DNA of 64,000 nt, from contig NZ_JAJOZU010000003.1 in the NCBI RefSeq assembly GCF_022419205.1, positions 186,001-250,000 on the forward strand, in the 5' to 3' direction. Of this stretch, positions 37,387 through 45,250 are shown one piece after another (the first letter of the stretch is position 1; every line of letters begins with the position of its first letter). The notes beneath the pieces were generated by a model, which saw only the letters and a program-made list of their open reading frames with translations, ran no database searches and was not told where the DNA came from. The position numbers were made by a program, and so were the translations under genes. Source of the DNA: Thermomonas alba. GTDB lineage: Bacteria > Pseudomonadota > Gammaproteobacteria > Xanthomonadales > Xanthomonadaceae.

Positions 37387-38663
37387 GGGGTGTCCGATGG
37401 GGATGGGTCGTGCGCGGGGACGTCCAGCGTCCGGTCCGCGAGCACGGTGTCGTCGGGACCGGTCAGACGCAGGCGGTACTGGCCGGGGGCGAGGTAGAGC
37501 GGTGTGTCGGTTTCGCCATCGGCCAGCAGCACGAACTGGTCGGCGGGAATGGCGTCGTCGCCTTCGCTGGCGTAGCGGGCTTCGGCGAGGCAGGGCAGGT
37601 GGGTTTTGCAGGGCGTCAGGTCGATCGTGACCGGCTGGCGGCGGGCGTCGAGCGTGAGCCAGGAGGGCCGAACAGATGAGGTATCCGAAGCGGGCAGAAC
37701 GATGCTGGCGTCGTATCCGTCGGGTGAAGCGCTCCAAACGCGATGCGTATGCCGATCTTCCAGTACCGCGGGTGCCTGCACGTCGAAGGTCCGCGCAAGC
37801 CGGTCGGCCGCGGCGCCGTCCTCCCATGTCAGCCGGGTCTGGTCGACGGCGAGGATCGGCAGCCCGGACAGGCGCATGAACTCCAGCGCCATCGGATCGG
37901 CATTGCCAGGCTGGCTTCCCGCTCTTTTGCTGATGTGGCCGTAGCCGGCATGAATCAGCACTTTGGCTTTGGGGTGGGCGCGTAACAGCCCAGCCAGTGT
38001 CGTCGCCATGCCGGTTTCGCGTTGCTGCTGGGTCAGCCCCGGCTTCGAGGCGGGTTCGTAGGGCACCAGTACATAGCCCTGGCGGCGTGCTTCGCGGAGC
38101 ATTTCGGCAAAGACCGGCTCGCGCGTGTAATAACCCGTATCGAGCGTGGGGTAGCCCTTGGGCAGCGGCGGATCGGCCAGGGCTTCCACGGCGAGATGGG
38201 TGAAGCCGCGTGCCCGCAGCGGTGCCAGCAGGGCCAGCGTCAGTTGCCGGGTCTCCGGGCGATGGTGCGCCTCGTTGACCATGATCACGCGCAGGTCGGC
38301 GGCGCGGTCGACGATCCAGTCCACCGCCGGCTGTGCGGCGTGGGTGGCGGGTGTCGGCAGGTCGTCGGGCGCGGCGCGACGGTCATGGAGGGGGAAGCTG
38401 CGGATGGCGTCGTTCGGCCGTCCCAGGGTGGCCAGGCTGGCCGCCAACGTTTGCCCCGCAATCTGCTTCCAGGTCGGATTGGCGGCCACCTCGGATCCGG
38501 TCATGAACCGGAACTCCGCAAACGGTGTCCGCATTTCGCGCATCCGCGCGAAATACGCGGCGATCGGGTCGGCGGGCGCGTCATCGCCGGTGCCCGTTGC
38601 CACGGCGACGCCGGCCAGCAGTGCCAGGCACAGTCCTGCGCCGATTGCAGCCGCACGACTCAT
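37383..38663 (-). CDS. Secreted ChaN/EreA-like (Tiki superfamily) protein, unknown function
   Basis: A 426-residue protein with a clear signal peptide (basic start, LCLALLAGVAVA, cut near residue 23). The central part, with VIMVNEAHHRPETRQL and, further on, AKVLIHAGYGHISK, has the spaced Glu-His and Gly-x-x-H features of the ChaN, EreA (erythromycin esterase) and TraB/Tiki group. The C-terminal 120 residues look like a beta-sandwich. It is odd to find an exported protein between a dehydrogenase and a carbonic anhydrase gene with 4-base overlaps on both sides. Hydrolase activity or haem binding are both possible; nothing in the sequence decides between them. Confidence 0.75.
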   Translation of the reverse strand: MSRAAAIGAGLCLALLAGVAVATGTGDDAPADPIAAYFARMREMRTPFAEFRFMTGSEVAANPTWKQIAGQTLAASLATLGRPNDAIRSFPLHDRRAAPDDLPTPATHAAQPAVDWIVDRAADLRVIMVNEAHHRPETRQLTLALLAPLRARGFTHLAVEALADPPLPKGYPTLDTGYYTREPVFAEMLREARRQGYVLVPYEPASKPGLTQQQRETGMATTLAGLLRAHPKAKVLIHAGYGHISKRAGSQPGNADPMALEFMRLSGLPILAVDQTRLTWEDGAAADRLARTFDVQAPAVLEDRHTHRVWSASPDGYDASIVLPASDTSSVRPSWLTLDARRQPVTIDLTPCKTHLPCLAEARYASEGDDAIPADQFVLLADGETDTPLYLAPGQYRLRLTGPDDTVLADRTLDVPAHDPSPSDTP

Positions 38664-40087
38664 GGGACAGCGAGACCGACATTGCGCGGCTCGGTGAAGA
38701 ACCGCATGGCCTCCAGCCCGCCCTCACGGCCAAGGCCGGAGGCGCCGGTGCCGCCGAAGGGCGTGCGCAGGTCGCGCAGCAGCCAGCTGTTGATCCACAC
38801 GATGCCGACCCGCAGCTGCGCGCCGAAGCGGTGGGCGCGGGCCAGATCGCGCGTCCACACGCTGGCGGACAGGCCGTAGTCGCAGGCGTTGGCCAGCATC
38901 AGCGCGTCATCGTCGTTGTCGAACGCTTGTAACGTGACCACCGGGCCGAAGATCTCTTCGCGGTTGGTGGCACAGTCCGGGCCCAGGCCTTCGAGGACGG
39001 TCGGCGCGATGAACCAGCCGTCGCGTTCCACCGCCGCGCCGCCGCACAGCACGCGGCCGCCCTCGGCGCGCGCGCGCGCGATGGCGGCCATGACCTTGTC
39101 GAAGTGCGCCTGCGACACCATCGGCCCCAGCTGCACGCCGTCCTCCAGCGGGCCGCCGACGCGCAGCGCGCGGGCGCGTTCGACGAAGACGTCGCGGAAC
39201 TCGGGGTAGATCGCACGCTCGACGAGCAGGCGCGAACCGCACAGGCAGATCTGCCCGCTGTTCTGGAACGCGCTGCGCACCAGCGTGTCGAGCTGCGCGC
39301 GCCAGTCGCTGTCGGCGAAGACCACGGTGGCGTTCTTGCCGCCGAGCTCCAGCGAGACCTTCTTCAGCAGCGGCCCGGCGATGCCGGCGATGCGGCGGCC
39401 CACCGCGGTGCTGCCGGTGAACGAGACCGCCTTGACCTGCGGATGCGCCACCAGCGGCTCGCCCACCTCGGGGCCGCGGCCGTGGACGATGTTGAGCACG
39501 CCCGGCGGCAGGCCGATCTCCAGCGCCAGTTCGCCGAGCATGGTCGCGGTGGCGGGCGTGATCTCGGACGGCTTGGCGACGACGGTGTTGCCGGCGGCCA
39601 GCGCCGGCGCGATCTTCCAGGTGAACAGGTACAGCGGCAGGTTCCACGGGCTGATGCAGCCCGCCACGCCCAGCGGCAGGCGCAGCGTGTAGTTCAAGCC
39701 GGCTTCGCCGTGGTGCGATTCGCTGGCGAACTGGGTGGCCGCATGCGCGAAGAAGCGCAGGTTGGAGACGGCGCGCGGGATCTCGATGTCGCGCGCCAGC
39801 GCCAGCGGCTTGCCGGCGTCGATGGCTTCGGCGCGGGCGAAGGTGTCGAGGCGTGCTTCCAGCGCGTCGGCCAGGCGTTCCAGGTGGCGCGCGCGCTCGC
39901 TGTTGCGCAGGGCGGCCCAGCCGGGCGCGGCGGCGCAGGCGGCGGCCACCGCGGCCTCGACGCTGGCGGCATCCCCGGCGGCCACTTCCGCATACGGCTG
40001 CGCATGGGCGGGGTCGAACACCGGCAGCCAGCGCGCGCTGGGTGAGCCGCCGCTGGCGGCGCCGATGACGTGTCCGAACCGTCGCAT
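38660..40087 (-). CDS. Aldehyde dehydrogenase, probable 2-aminomuconate semialdehyde dehydrogenase
   Basis: A 475-residue NAD-dependent aldehyde dehydrogenase. [19 protein letters not shown] and KPSEITP form the cofactor site, the general base lies in [10 protein letters not shown], and the catalytic cysteine is in [17 protein letters not shown] follows. The operon context (deaminase and dioxygenase downstream) fits oxidation of 2-aminomuconate 6-semialdehyde to 2-aminomuconate. It is the first gene of the minus-strand operon, starting next to the damaged nei remnant, and overlaps the next gene by 4 bases. Confidence 0.85.
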   Translation of the reverse strand: MRRFGHVIGAASGGSPSARWLPVFDPAHAQPYAEVAAGDAASVEAAVAAACAAAPGWAALRNSERARHLERLADALEARLDTFARAEAIDAGKPLALARDIEIPRAVSNLRFFAHAATQFASESHHGEAGLNYTLRLPLGVAGCISPWNLPLYLFTWKIAPALAAGNTVVAKPSEITPATATMLGELALEIGLPPGVLNIVHGRGPEVGEPLVAHPQVKAVSFTGSTAVGRRIAGIAGPLLKKVSLELGGKNATVVFADSDWRAQLDTLVRSAFQNSGQICLCGSRLLVERAIYPEFRDVFVERARALRVGGPLEDGVQLGPMVSQAHFDKVMAAIARARAEGGRVLCGGAAVERDGWFIAPTVLEGLGPDCATNREEIFGPVVTLQAFDNDDDALMLANACDYGLSASVWTRDLARAHRFGAQLRVGIVWINSWLLRDLRTPFGGTGASGLGREGGLEAMRFFTEPRNVGLAVP

Positions 40088-40096
40088 CCCGCCAGT

Positions 40097-40536
40097 TTAC
40101 TTCGGTGGCCGTGCGGGCTGGCAATGCGGGCACAGGAACAGCGGCCGCGATTGGCTGGCGATGCGCGCGATCGGCGTGCCGCAGCGCTCGCAGGGCTGGC
40201 CGTCGCGCTGGAACACGCGGAAGCGGAACGCCTCGCCCGCGCGCGCCGGGTCTCCAGCGCGACGCGCAGGCTGCGCGAGGTGGCAGGGCGCTCGCCCGGG
40301 CCGGCCACCTGCCATACGCCGTAGAGCTGGTTGTGCGTGTACAGCGTCCAGCCGTCGTCGAACGCGGTCAGCAGCGCCTTGCCGCGCGGCGTGATCGACA
40401 GGATGCGGCGGCCCGGCAGCGTGCGTTCGAAGCGCTTCAGCGTCGGGAAGGCGAACTGCGCGCGCACCAGCACCTGCCCGGCTACGGCGGCGGCCAGGCG
40501 GTCGGCGGCGCGGCGGATCTCGGGGCCTTCGGGCAT
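40097..40536 (-). pseudogene. nei: Endonuclease VIII (Nei), internally deleted and frameshifted
   Basis: The first about 95 codons encode a normal Nei N-terminus: [14 protein letters not shown] with the catalytic Pro2 and Glu3, Lys53 in PRGKALL, and [10 protein letters not shown]. After RVALETR the frame shifts, and the C-terminal zinc finger appears in another frame as [20 protein letters not shown] to LCPHCQ. Intact Nei has about 263 residues; the 440 bases here leave room for 146. The missing piece is the region of about 115 residues holding the H2TH DNA-binding helices. The break lies near 40236-40250 in a GC-repeat tract, so deletion by slippage is likely. The product could not bind DNA normally. 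An assembly error is a less likely alternative. Confidence 0.85.
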
Positions 40537-40540
40537 CGGC

Positions 40541-41326
40541 TCAGATCGACTGCATGCGGCCGCCGTCCACCGCGATCGACTGGCCGTTGATATAGGCCGC
40601 GGCGGGGCTGCACAGGAAGGCGATCAGGCTCGCCGGCTCGTGCGCCTCGGCGAAGCGCGCGGCGGGGACCGTTGCCAGCATCGCCTGCGCCACCTCGTCT
40701 TCGGTCTTGCCGGTGGCGGCGCTGCGGTCGGCCAGGATCTGCTCCAGCCGGCGCGTGCGGGTATAGCCCGGCAGCACGTTGTTGACGGTGATGCCGTCGC
40801 CGCCCAGCTCGCGCGAGAGCGTCTTGGCCCAGCTGGCCATCGCGCCGCGGATGGTGTTGGACACGCCGAGGTTGGGGATGGGCTCGTACACCGAGGTCGA
40901 GATCACGTTGACGATGCGGCCCCAGCGCGCGGCGCGCATCCCGGGCAGCAGCGCCTGCACCAGCGTGTGCGCGGCGATCAGGTGGGCCTGGAACGCGTCC
41001 AGATAGGCCGCCGCCGGCGCCGCATGCGCGGGGCCGCCCGGCGGGCCGCCGGTGTTGTTGACCAGGATGTGCACCGGCGCGCGCGTGGCGTGCGCGGCCA
41101 CTGCCTCGGCCAGCGCGGCGGTCTGACGCAGATCGACGGCGAGCAGTCCGTGCGTCTGTCCGTGCGCGCGCGGCAGGTTGGCGACCACTTCGCGCAGCGC
41201 GGCCTCGCGCCGTGCCAGCACGGTGACGCTGGCGCCGAGGCCGGCCAGCTCCAGCGCGGTGGCGCGGCCGATGCCTTCCGAGGCGCCGCAGACCAGCGCG
41301 TGGGTTCCGGTGAGATCGAGTTGCAT
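40541..41326 (-). CDS. Atypical short-chain dehydrogenase/reductase
   Basis: A 261-residue SDR with the cofactor loop GASEGIG near residue 14 and VNNTGG near 85. The usual Tyr-x3-Lys catalytic pair is missing: the equivalent stretch reads [18 protein letters not shown], with Ser in place of Tyr and Arg in place of Lys by my alignment. The upstream serine is present in [10 protein letters not shown] recognisable SDR subgroup shares this NTIRGA signature, so it is a conserved variant rather than damage. Reaction unknown. GGGAG precedes the ATG at 41326; the frame extends further upstream without homology. Confidence 0.85.
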   Translation of the reverse strand: MQLDLTGTHALVCGASEGIGRATALELAGLGASVTVLARREAALREVVANLPRAHGQTHGLLAVDLRQTAALAEAVAAHATRAPVHILVNNTGGPPGGPAHAAPAAAYLDAFQAHLIAAHTLVQALLPGMRAARWGRIVNVISTSVYEPIPNLGVSNTIRGAMASWAKTLSRELGGDGITVNNVLPGYTRTRRLEQILADRSAATGKTEDEVAQAMLATVPAARFAEAHEPASLIAFLCSPAAAYINGQSIAVDGGRMQSI

Positions 41327-41393
41327 GCGGGCTCCCGTATCGACCCGCCGATTGTACGGGCGCCCGAACCGGCCGCGCCGGCTGGCACGACGG

Positions 41394-41945
41394 TCAGGGC
41401 AGCCAGCCGCCCGCGCCCGCCAGCCACAGCGAGCCTCCGGCCAGCAGCCCGCCGATGCCGGTCGCGGCCAGCACGTCGCTGGGATAGTGCAGGCCCAGCA
41501 CCACGCGCGAGACCGCCACGCTGGTGGCGAACGGCACCAGCAGCCAGGCCAGCACGGGGTAGTGCGCCAGCGCCACCACGCTGAAGGCGATCGCATGCAG
41601 GGTATGGCCGGAGGGAAAGCTGAACTCGTCCAGCGGGGCCACCCAGGCGCGGATGCGGCCGTCGTGGGCGAACGGCCGCGGGCGCCGGGTCCAATGTTTC
41701 AGGCGCTTGTACAGCAGCAGCGCGACCGCGCCGGTCGCGGCCAGGTGCAGCGAGACGCGCAGGCCGTGCAGCCCATCCACCACCACCAGCCCCGCCATCA
41801 GCGCGTACCAGAAGACGCCATCGCCCAGGCGGCTGACCGCGGCGAAGTAGTGCAGGAACCAACGGCGCGCGCACAGCGCATTGGCGTGCAGGCACCAGCG
41901 GCGCTCGGCCGCCAGCAGGCGCTCAGGAGACATGGGACGCGACAT
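41394..41945 (-). CDS. PAP2-family membrane phosphatase
   Basis: A 183-residue membrane protein with about five helices and the acid phosphatase signature in order: KHWTRRPRP, FPSGHTLHA, and SRVVLGLHYPSDV. Such enzymes dephosphorylate lipid phosphates such as phosphatidic acid, phosphatidylglycerol phosphate or undecaprenyl pyrophosphate. The start at 41945 has GGGAG 8 bases upstream and overlaps the end of the glycosyltransferase gene by 23 bases; 41933 is an alternative. Pairing with a GT4 enzyme suggests a common glycolipid or envelope role. Confidence 0.9.
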   Translation of the reverse strand: MSRPMSPERLLAAERRWCLHANALCARRWFLHYFAAVSRLGDGVFWYALMAGLVVVDGLHGLRVSLHLAATGAVALLLYKRLKHWTRRPRPFAHDGRIRAWVAPLDEFSFPSGHTLHAIAFSVVALAHYPVLAWLLVPFATSVAVSRVVLGLHYPSDVLAATGIGGLLAGGSLWLAGAGGWLP

Positions 41946-43074
41946 GTGCAGAGCTCCCATGGATGGAGATGGATTGCAGCAGGCCGTCGAAATCTTCGGC
42001 GACCCGCGCCGGGCGCAACGCCGCCACCGCCTCGCGGCAGGCCGTGCGCATCGCTTCGCGCAAGGCGTCGTTGGCGCCCAGGCGCAACGTGGCCGCGATG
42101 AAGCCGGTGTCGTCGTCGCAGGCGATCGCCGCGCCGTGCACGCCATCGCGCACCAGTTCGCGGGTGGCGCCGTAGTCGAAGGCCACCAGCGGCACGCCGC
42201 TGGCCAGCGATTCCAGGATGACGTTGCCGAAGGTTTCGCTGCGGCTGGGGAACAGGAACAGGTCGCCACTGGCGAAGTGGCGGCCCAGCGCCTCGCCACG
42301 CTGCACTCCGCAGAACACGAAATCCGGATTCTCGCGCTGCAGGGCCGCGCGCGCGGGGCCATCGCCCACCCACACGAAACGCGCGTCGGGGCGGACCCGC
42401 TGCAGCTCGCGAAAAGCGCGCACCGCCAGCGGCAGGTTCTTTTCCGGCGCGATGCGGCCGACGTACAGCACGGCCAGCGCCTGCGCGTCGAGCCCCCAGG
42501 CCATGCGCAGCGCCGGGTCGCGGTGATCGGGATGGAAGGCGGCGGTGTCCACCGCGCGCGGCAGCCGCACGACGTTGCGAAAGCCGTGGTCTTCGAGGAA
42601 GCCCTGCAGTTCGCACGTGGGCACCAGCGTGGCCTGCGCGCCGTTGTGGAAACGCCGCATCCAGCGCAGCGCGGTGCCCTGCAGCCAGGGCGCCCCGTAG
42701 CTGCGGACGTAATCGTCGAAACGGGTATGGAAGCCGGTGGCGGCGGGGATGCCCAGCCGGCGCGCCGCGCGCAGCGCCGACCAGCCCAGCGGGCCTTCGG
42801 TCGCGACGTAGATCGCGTCTGGCCGTTCCAGTGCCCAGCGGCGCAGCAGCGCGCGGGTGGCCGGCAGCCCGAAGCGCAGGCCGGGATAGCGCGGAAGCGC
42901 GGCGCCACGCACCAGCAGGGTATCCCCTGGATGCAGCGGGTCGTCAGGCTGGCGCGGGCGTACCAGCGTCACCGCATGCCCCCGTTCGCGCAGCCCCTGC
43001 TCCAGCCCCTGCACGGTCAAGGCGACGCCGTTCACTTCGGGCGGGTAGGTCTCGGTGACGAGGCTGTAGCGCAT
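41923..43074 (-). CDS. GT4-family glycosyltransferase
   Basis: A 383-residue retaining glycosyltransferase with the GT-B fold. The N-terminal part has TETYPPEVNGVALTVQGL and GFHTRFDDYVRSYG, as in mannosyl- and sulfoquinovosyl-type lipid glycosyltransferases; the donor-binding half shows YVGRIAPEKNLPLAV and the E-x7-E motif region FPSRSETFGNVILESLASG. The sugar and acceptor cannot be read from the sequence; diacylglycerol or phosphatidylinositol-type acceptors are known for close relatives. It is translationally coupled to the PAP2 gene. GGGGAG precedes the ATG. Confidence 0.88.
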   Translation of the reverse strand: MRYSLVTETYPPEVNGVALTVQGLEQGLRERGHAVTLVRPRQPDDPLHPGDTLLVRGAALPRYPGLRFGLPATRALLRRWALERPDAIYVATEGPLGWSALRAARRLGIPAATGFHTRFDDYVRSYGAPWLQGTALRWMRRFHNGAQATLVPTCELQGFLEDHGFRNVVRLPRAVDTAAFHPDHRDPALRMAWGLDAQALAVLYVGRIAPEKNLPLAVRAFRELQRVRPDARFVWVGDGPARAALQRENPDFVFCGVQRGEALGRHFASGDLFLFPSRSETFGNVILESLASGVPLVAFDYGATRELVRDGVHGAAIACDDDTGFIAATLRLGANDALREAMRTACREAVAALRPARVAEDFDGLLQSISIHGSSAHVASHVS

Positions 43075-43389
43075 GGCCGGTACTCCCCGGTGGCCGGTGC
43101 TACGCAGCGTCGCGGCAGGGCGTGACCGCCGCGTGTCGGGAAGATGAAGTCGGGGTGACGTCGAGTCTGAGCGGGAGATGGCGGCGGATGCCGCCTCCAC
43201 CTGAGCGCTGTGCGTGAGGAGCGCGCAGCGGCTTGCCTCAACTGAGGAATCTCAGATCAACTCAGAAGTCCCCGCCGGCCAGGGAGGGCCGGCTACGCCT
43301 CCATCCTGCACGTGATGGACGTGTGTGAGTCGAGTCCAGGCCGGTACCGGACTCGGCGTGGGCTGATAGCGCCTGGATGGCTTCAGGCC
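43075..43389. other. Intergenic region with a GC hairpin
   Basis: This 315-base gap between the glycosyltransferase and cysteine dioxygenase genes has no convincing gene. GCCGGCC (43274-43280) and GGCCGGC (43287-43293) form a seven-pair hairpin that could end transcription of the dioxygenase gene on the minus strand, though its T tract is poor. Confidence 0.4.
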
Positions 43390-44007
43390 TTACTCAGTGG
43401 GATCGACGGTCAGGCAGCATTGCTCGCGCACGTACCAGTCGTCTCCGTCGTGGCGGAACCGCGCGCACTGCACCAGCGGCGCCTGGTAGACGTGTACCGA
43501 TACCGCAACCGCATCTGCATGCGGATTGCGCAGCACGTGGTATTCATGCGGTGGGATCAGGCTGCCTGCGCTGCCGCGTCCGGCGCGTAGCGTTTCGACG
43601 GCTTTGAAGCGCGCGCGCGCGCCGTTGGTTTCGAGCAACTCGTAGCGGATGATGTCCAACTCGCCCTGCCACACGCCTTCCACGCACCAGCGGCCGTCAT
43701 GGTCGTGCAGCGGGGTGTCCTGGCCCGGGCCCCAGGTCATTGCGACCACGCTATAGCCGTGAACCGGGCTGCGGTACAGCTCGCGGCGGGCGTAATGGCC
43801 GGCCACTGGCGTACGCACAGCGTCCGGCAAGCGTACCGACGGGTCGCAAATCAGCGATTCCAGCGCCGCGCGTAGGGCTTGGGTGGTGGCTTCCGGCTCG
43901 CCCAAGGCCACCGCCGCGTCCAGCAGGGCATAGAAGCGATCGCTTCCAGGAAACACACAGGCAGGCGAGGCCGCAGGCAAGGCAGTGGGCGCGTGTGTCA
44001 CGTTCAT
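43390..44007 (-). CDS. Cysteine dioxygenase-family cupin
   Basis: A 205-residue thiol dioxygenase of the cysteine dioxygenase family. Iron ligands are expected at His101 and His103 (PLHDHDGRW) and His157 (HEYHVLRN). Cysteine dioxygenase makes cysteine sulfinate; some bacterial members prefer 3-mercaptopropionate, and the sequence alone does not settle which. The residue three-quarters along the motif, CVEGVWQGEL, keeps a cysteine next to the metal site. It stands alone, with an AT-rich upstream region around 44056-44078 likely to hold its promoter. Confidence 0.87.
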   Translation of the reverse strand: MNVTHAPTALPAASPACVFPGSDRFYALLDAAVALGEPEATTQALRAALESLICDPSVRLPDAVRTPVAGHYARRELYRSPVHGYSVVAMTWGPGQDTPLHDHDGRWCVEGVWQGELDIIRYELLETNGARARFKAVETLRAGRGSAGSLIPPHEYHVLRNPHADAVAVSVHVYQAPLVQCARFRHDGDDWYVREQCCLTVDPTE

Positions 44008-44205
44008 GTCGTCGAGTGTACGCCGGATCGAGCGAGCTGATCGCTTCGAAGCATTTGCATATGCCTATTTTTCATGACGGCGTGGTGCGTGACTGCCTGC
44101 CGGGGATTCCCGCAGTCCGGAAAGCCGAGCACTGCCCGCCGGCGCAATCCGGCAGCGAGGGTTGCGGATTCTCTGCAAGGACGATTCCGGCGCGGTGGCC
44201 GGCGC

Positions 44206-44832
44206 TCAATCGAGATAGGCGCGGGTCAGCGTGTGCAGATGCACGCGCTCGGGGTCGCGCAGGAATGGAGCGATCAGCATCATCACCTGCACGATGCCGT
44301 CGCGGATCGCGGCCTGCTCATCGCGATCGCCGCGGGCGGCGGCGTAGTTCAGCCAGAAGGTGGCGATCACCAGCACGTTGGTGGCGGCGGCATCCAGTTC
44401 GGTGGTGGAGGCGCGCATCACCCCGGCGCGCACCAGGCCGTGCAGCACCGCATGCGCCTGCTCGTCGGCGCGCTTGAGGATGCGTGCAAAGCGCAGGCGC
44501 AGGCGGCGGTTGCGGCTGAGGATGTCCACCAGGTCGCGGTAGAGGAAGCGATAGTCCCAGATGCATTCGAAGACCTGGTGCAGCTGCAGCCAGATGTCCT
44601 GAAGTCCGGGCAGGCGACCCTGCGGCGCAGTGAGCGCGGCATCCATGCGCGCTTCATAGCCGGCGAACAGATGTTCGATGATGTCGTCCTTGTTGCGGAA
44701 GTGGTAGTACAGATTGCCGGGGCTGATCTCCAGCTCGTCGGCGATGTGATTGGTGGTGACGTTCGGCTCGCCCTGCGCGTTGAACATGGCGAGCGAGGCA
44801 TCGAGGATGCGCTGGCGGGTCTGGCGGGCCAT
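44206..44832 (-). CDS. TetR-family transcriptional regulator
   Basis: A 208-residue repressor. The N-terminal helix-turn-helix is clear (RQRILDASLAMFNAQG, TTNHIADELEISPGNLYYHFRNKDDI). The C-terminal half is helical and hydrophobic, suited to binding a small ligand. It follows the acyl-CoA-binding protein gene by 13 bases in the same operon and is divergent from the fatty acyl-CoA reductase gene, so control of this lipid module, perhaps by an acyl-CoA, is a reasonable inference. Confidence 0.9.
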   Translation of the reverse strand: MARQTRQRILDASLAMFNAQGEPNVTTNHIADELEISPGNLYYHFRNKDDIIEHLFAGYEARMDAALTAPQGRLPGLQDIWLQLHQVFECIWDYRFLYRDLVDILSRNRRLRLRFARILKRADEQAHAVLHGLVRAGVMRASTTELDAAATNVLVIATFWLNYAAARGDRDEQAAIRDGIVQVMMLIAPFLRDPERVHLHTLTRAYLD

Positions 44833-44845
44833 CGGCGCGGCAGGG

Positions 44846-45103
44846 TCAGGCGGTCAGTTTCTTTACCAGGTCGATGTATTTCTGCATCGCCTCTTCCCGA
44901 GGGGTGCCCTTGAGCTTGGCCCAGGCTTCGTATTTGGCGGTGCCCACGAAATCGAAGAACCCGGGCTTGGGGCCGTTGACATCGCCTTCCGACCCCTGCT
45001 TGTAGAGCGCGTACAGGCGCAGCAGGGTCTCGTTGTCGGGGCGCTCGGTCAGGGTCTTGACGTCCTGCGCGGCTTGCTCGAACTGGGTCTTGAGATCGGC
45101 CAT
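44846..45103 (-). CDS. Acyl-CoA-binding protein
   Basis: An 85-residue four-helix protein that binds long-chain acyl-CoA in the cytosol. The family landmarks are FEQAAQDVKTLT, LLRLYALYKQGSEGDVNGPKPG, and KYEAWAKLKGTPREEAMQKYI. Such proteins are mainly eukaryotic, with scattered bacterial members. AAGGGGA lies before the ATG. It is the first gene of a two-gene operon with the TetR regulator and is divergent, over 147 bases, from the acyl-CoA reductase, to which it may deliver substrate. Confidence 0.95.
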   Translation of the reverse strand: MADLKTQFEQAAQDVKTLTERPDNETLLRLYALYKQGSEGDVNGPKPGFFDFVGTAKYEAWAKLKGTPREEAMQKYIDLVKKLTA

Positions 45104-45250
45104 GGCGGTTCCCCTTGCTGTGGAGACGGCATCTCAGCATGCGTCCCGAAGGGCGGTCAATACGCGGGGGAATTGTCGCCGCCGTGCGGCTCTGGCAACG
45201 TAAGACGAAGCAGCGCTGGGTTACGCTGAGGGCATTTCGGGGAGTGCGCA

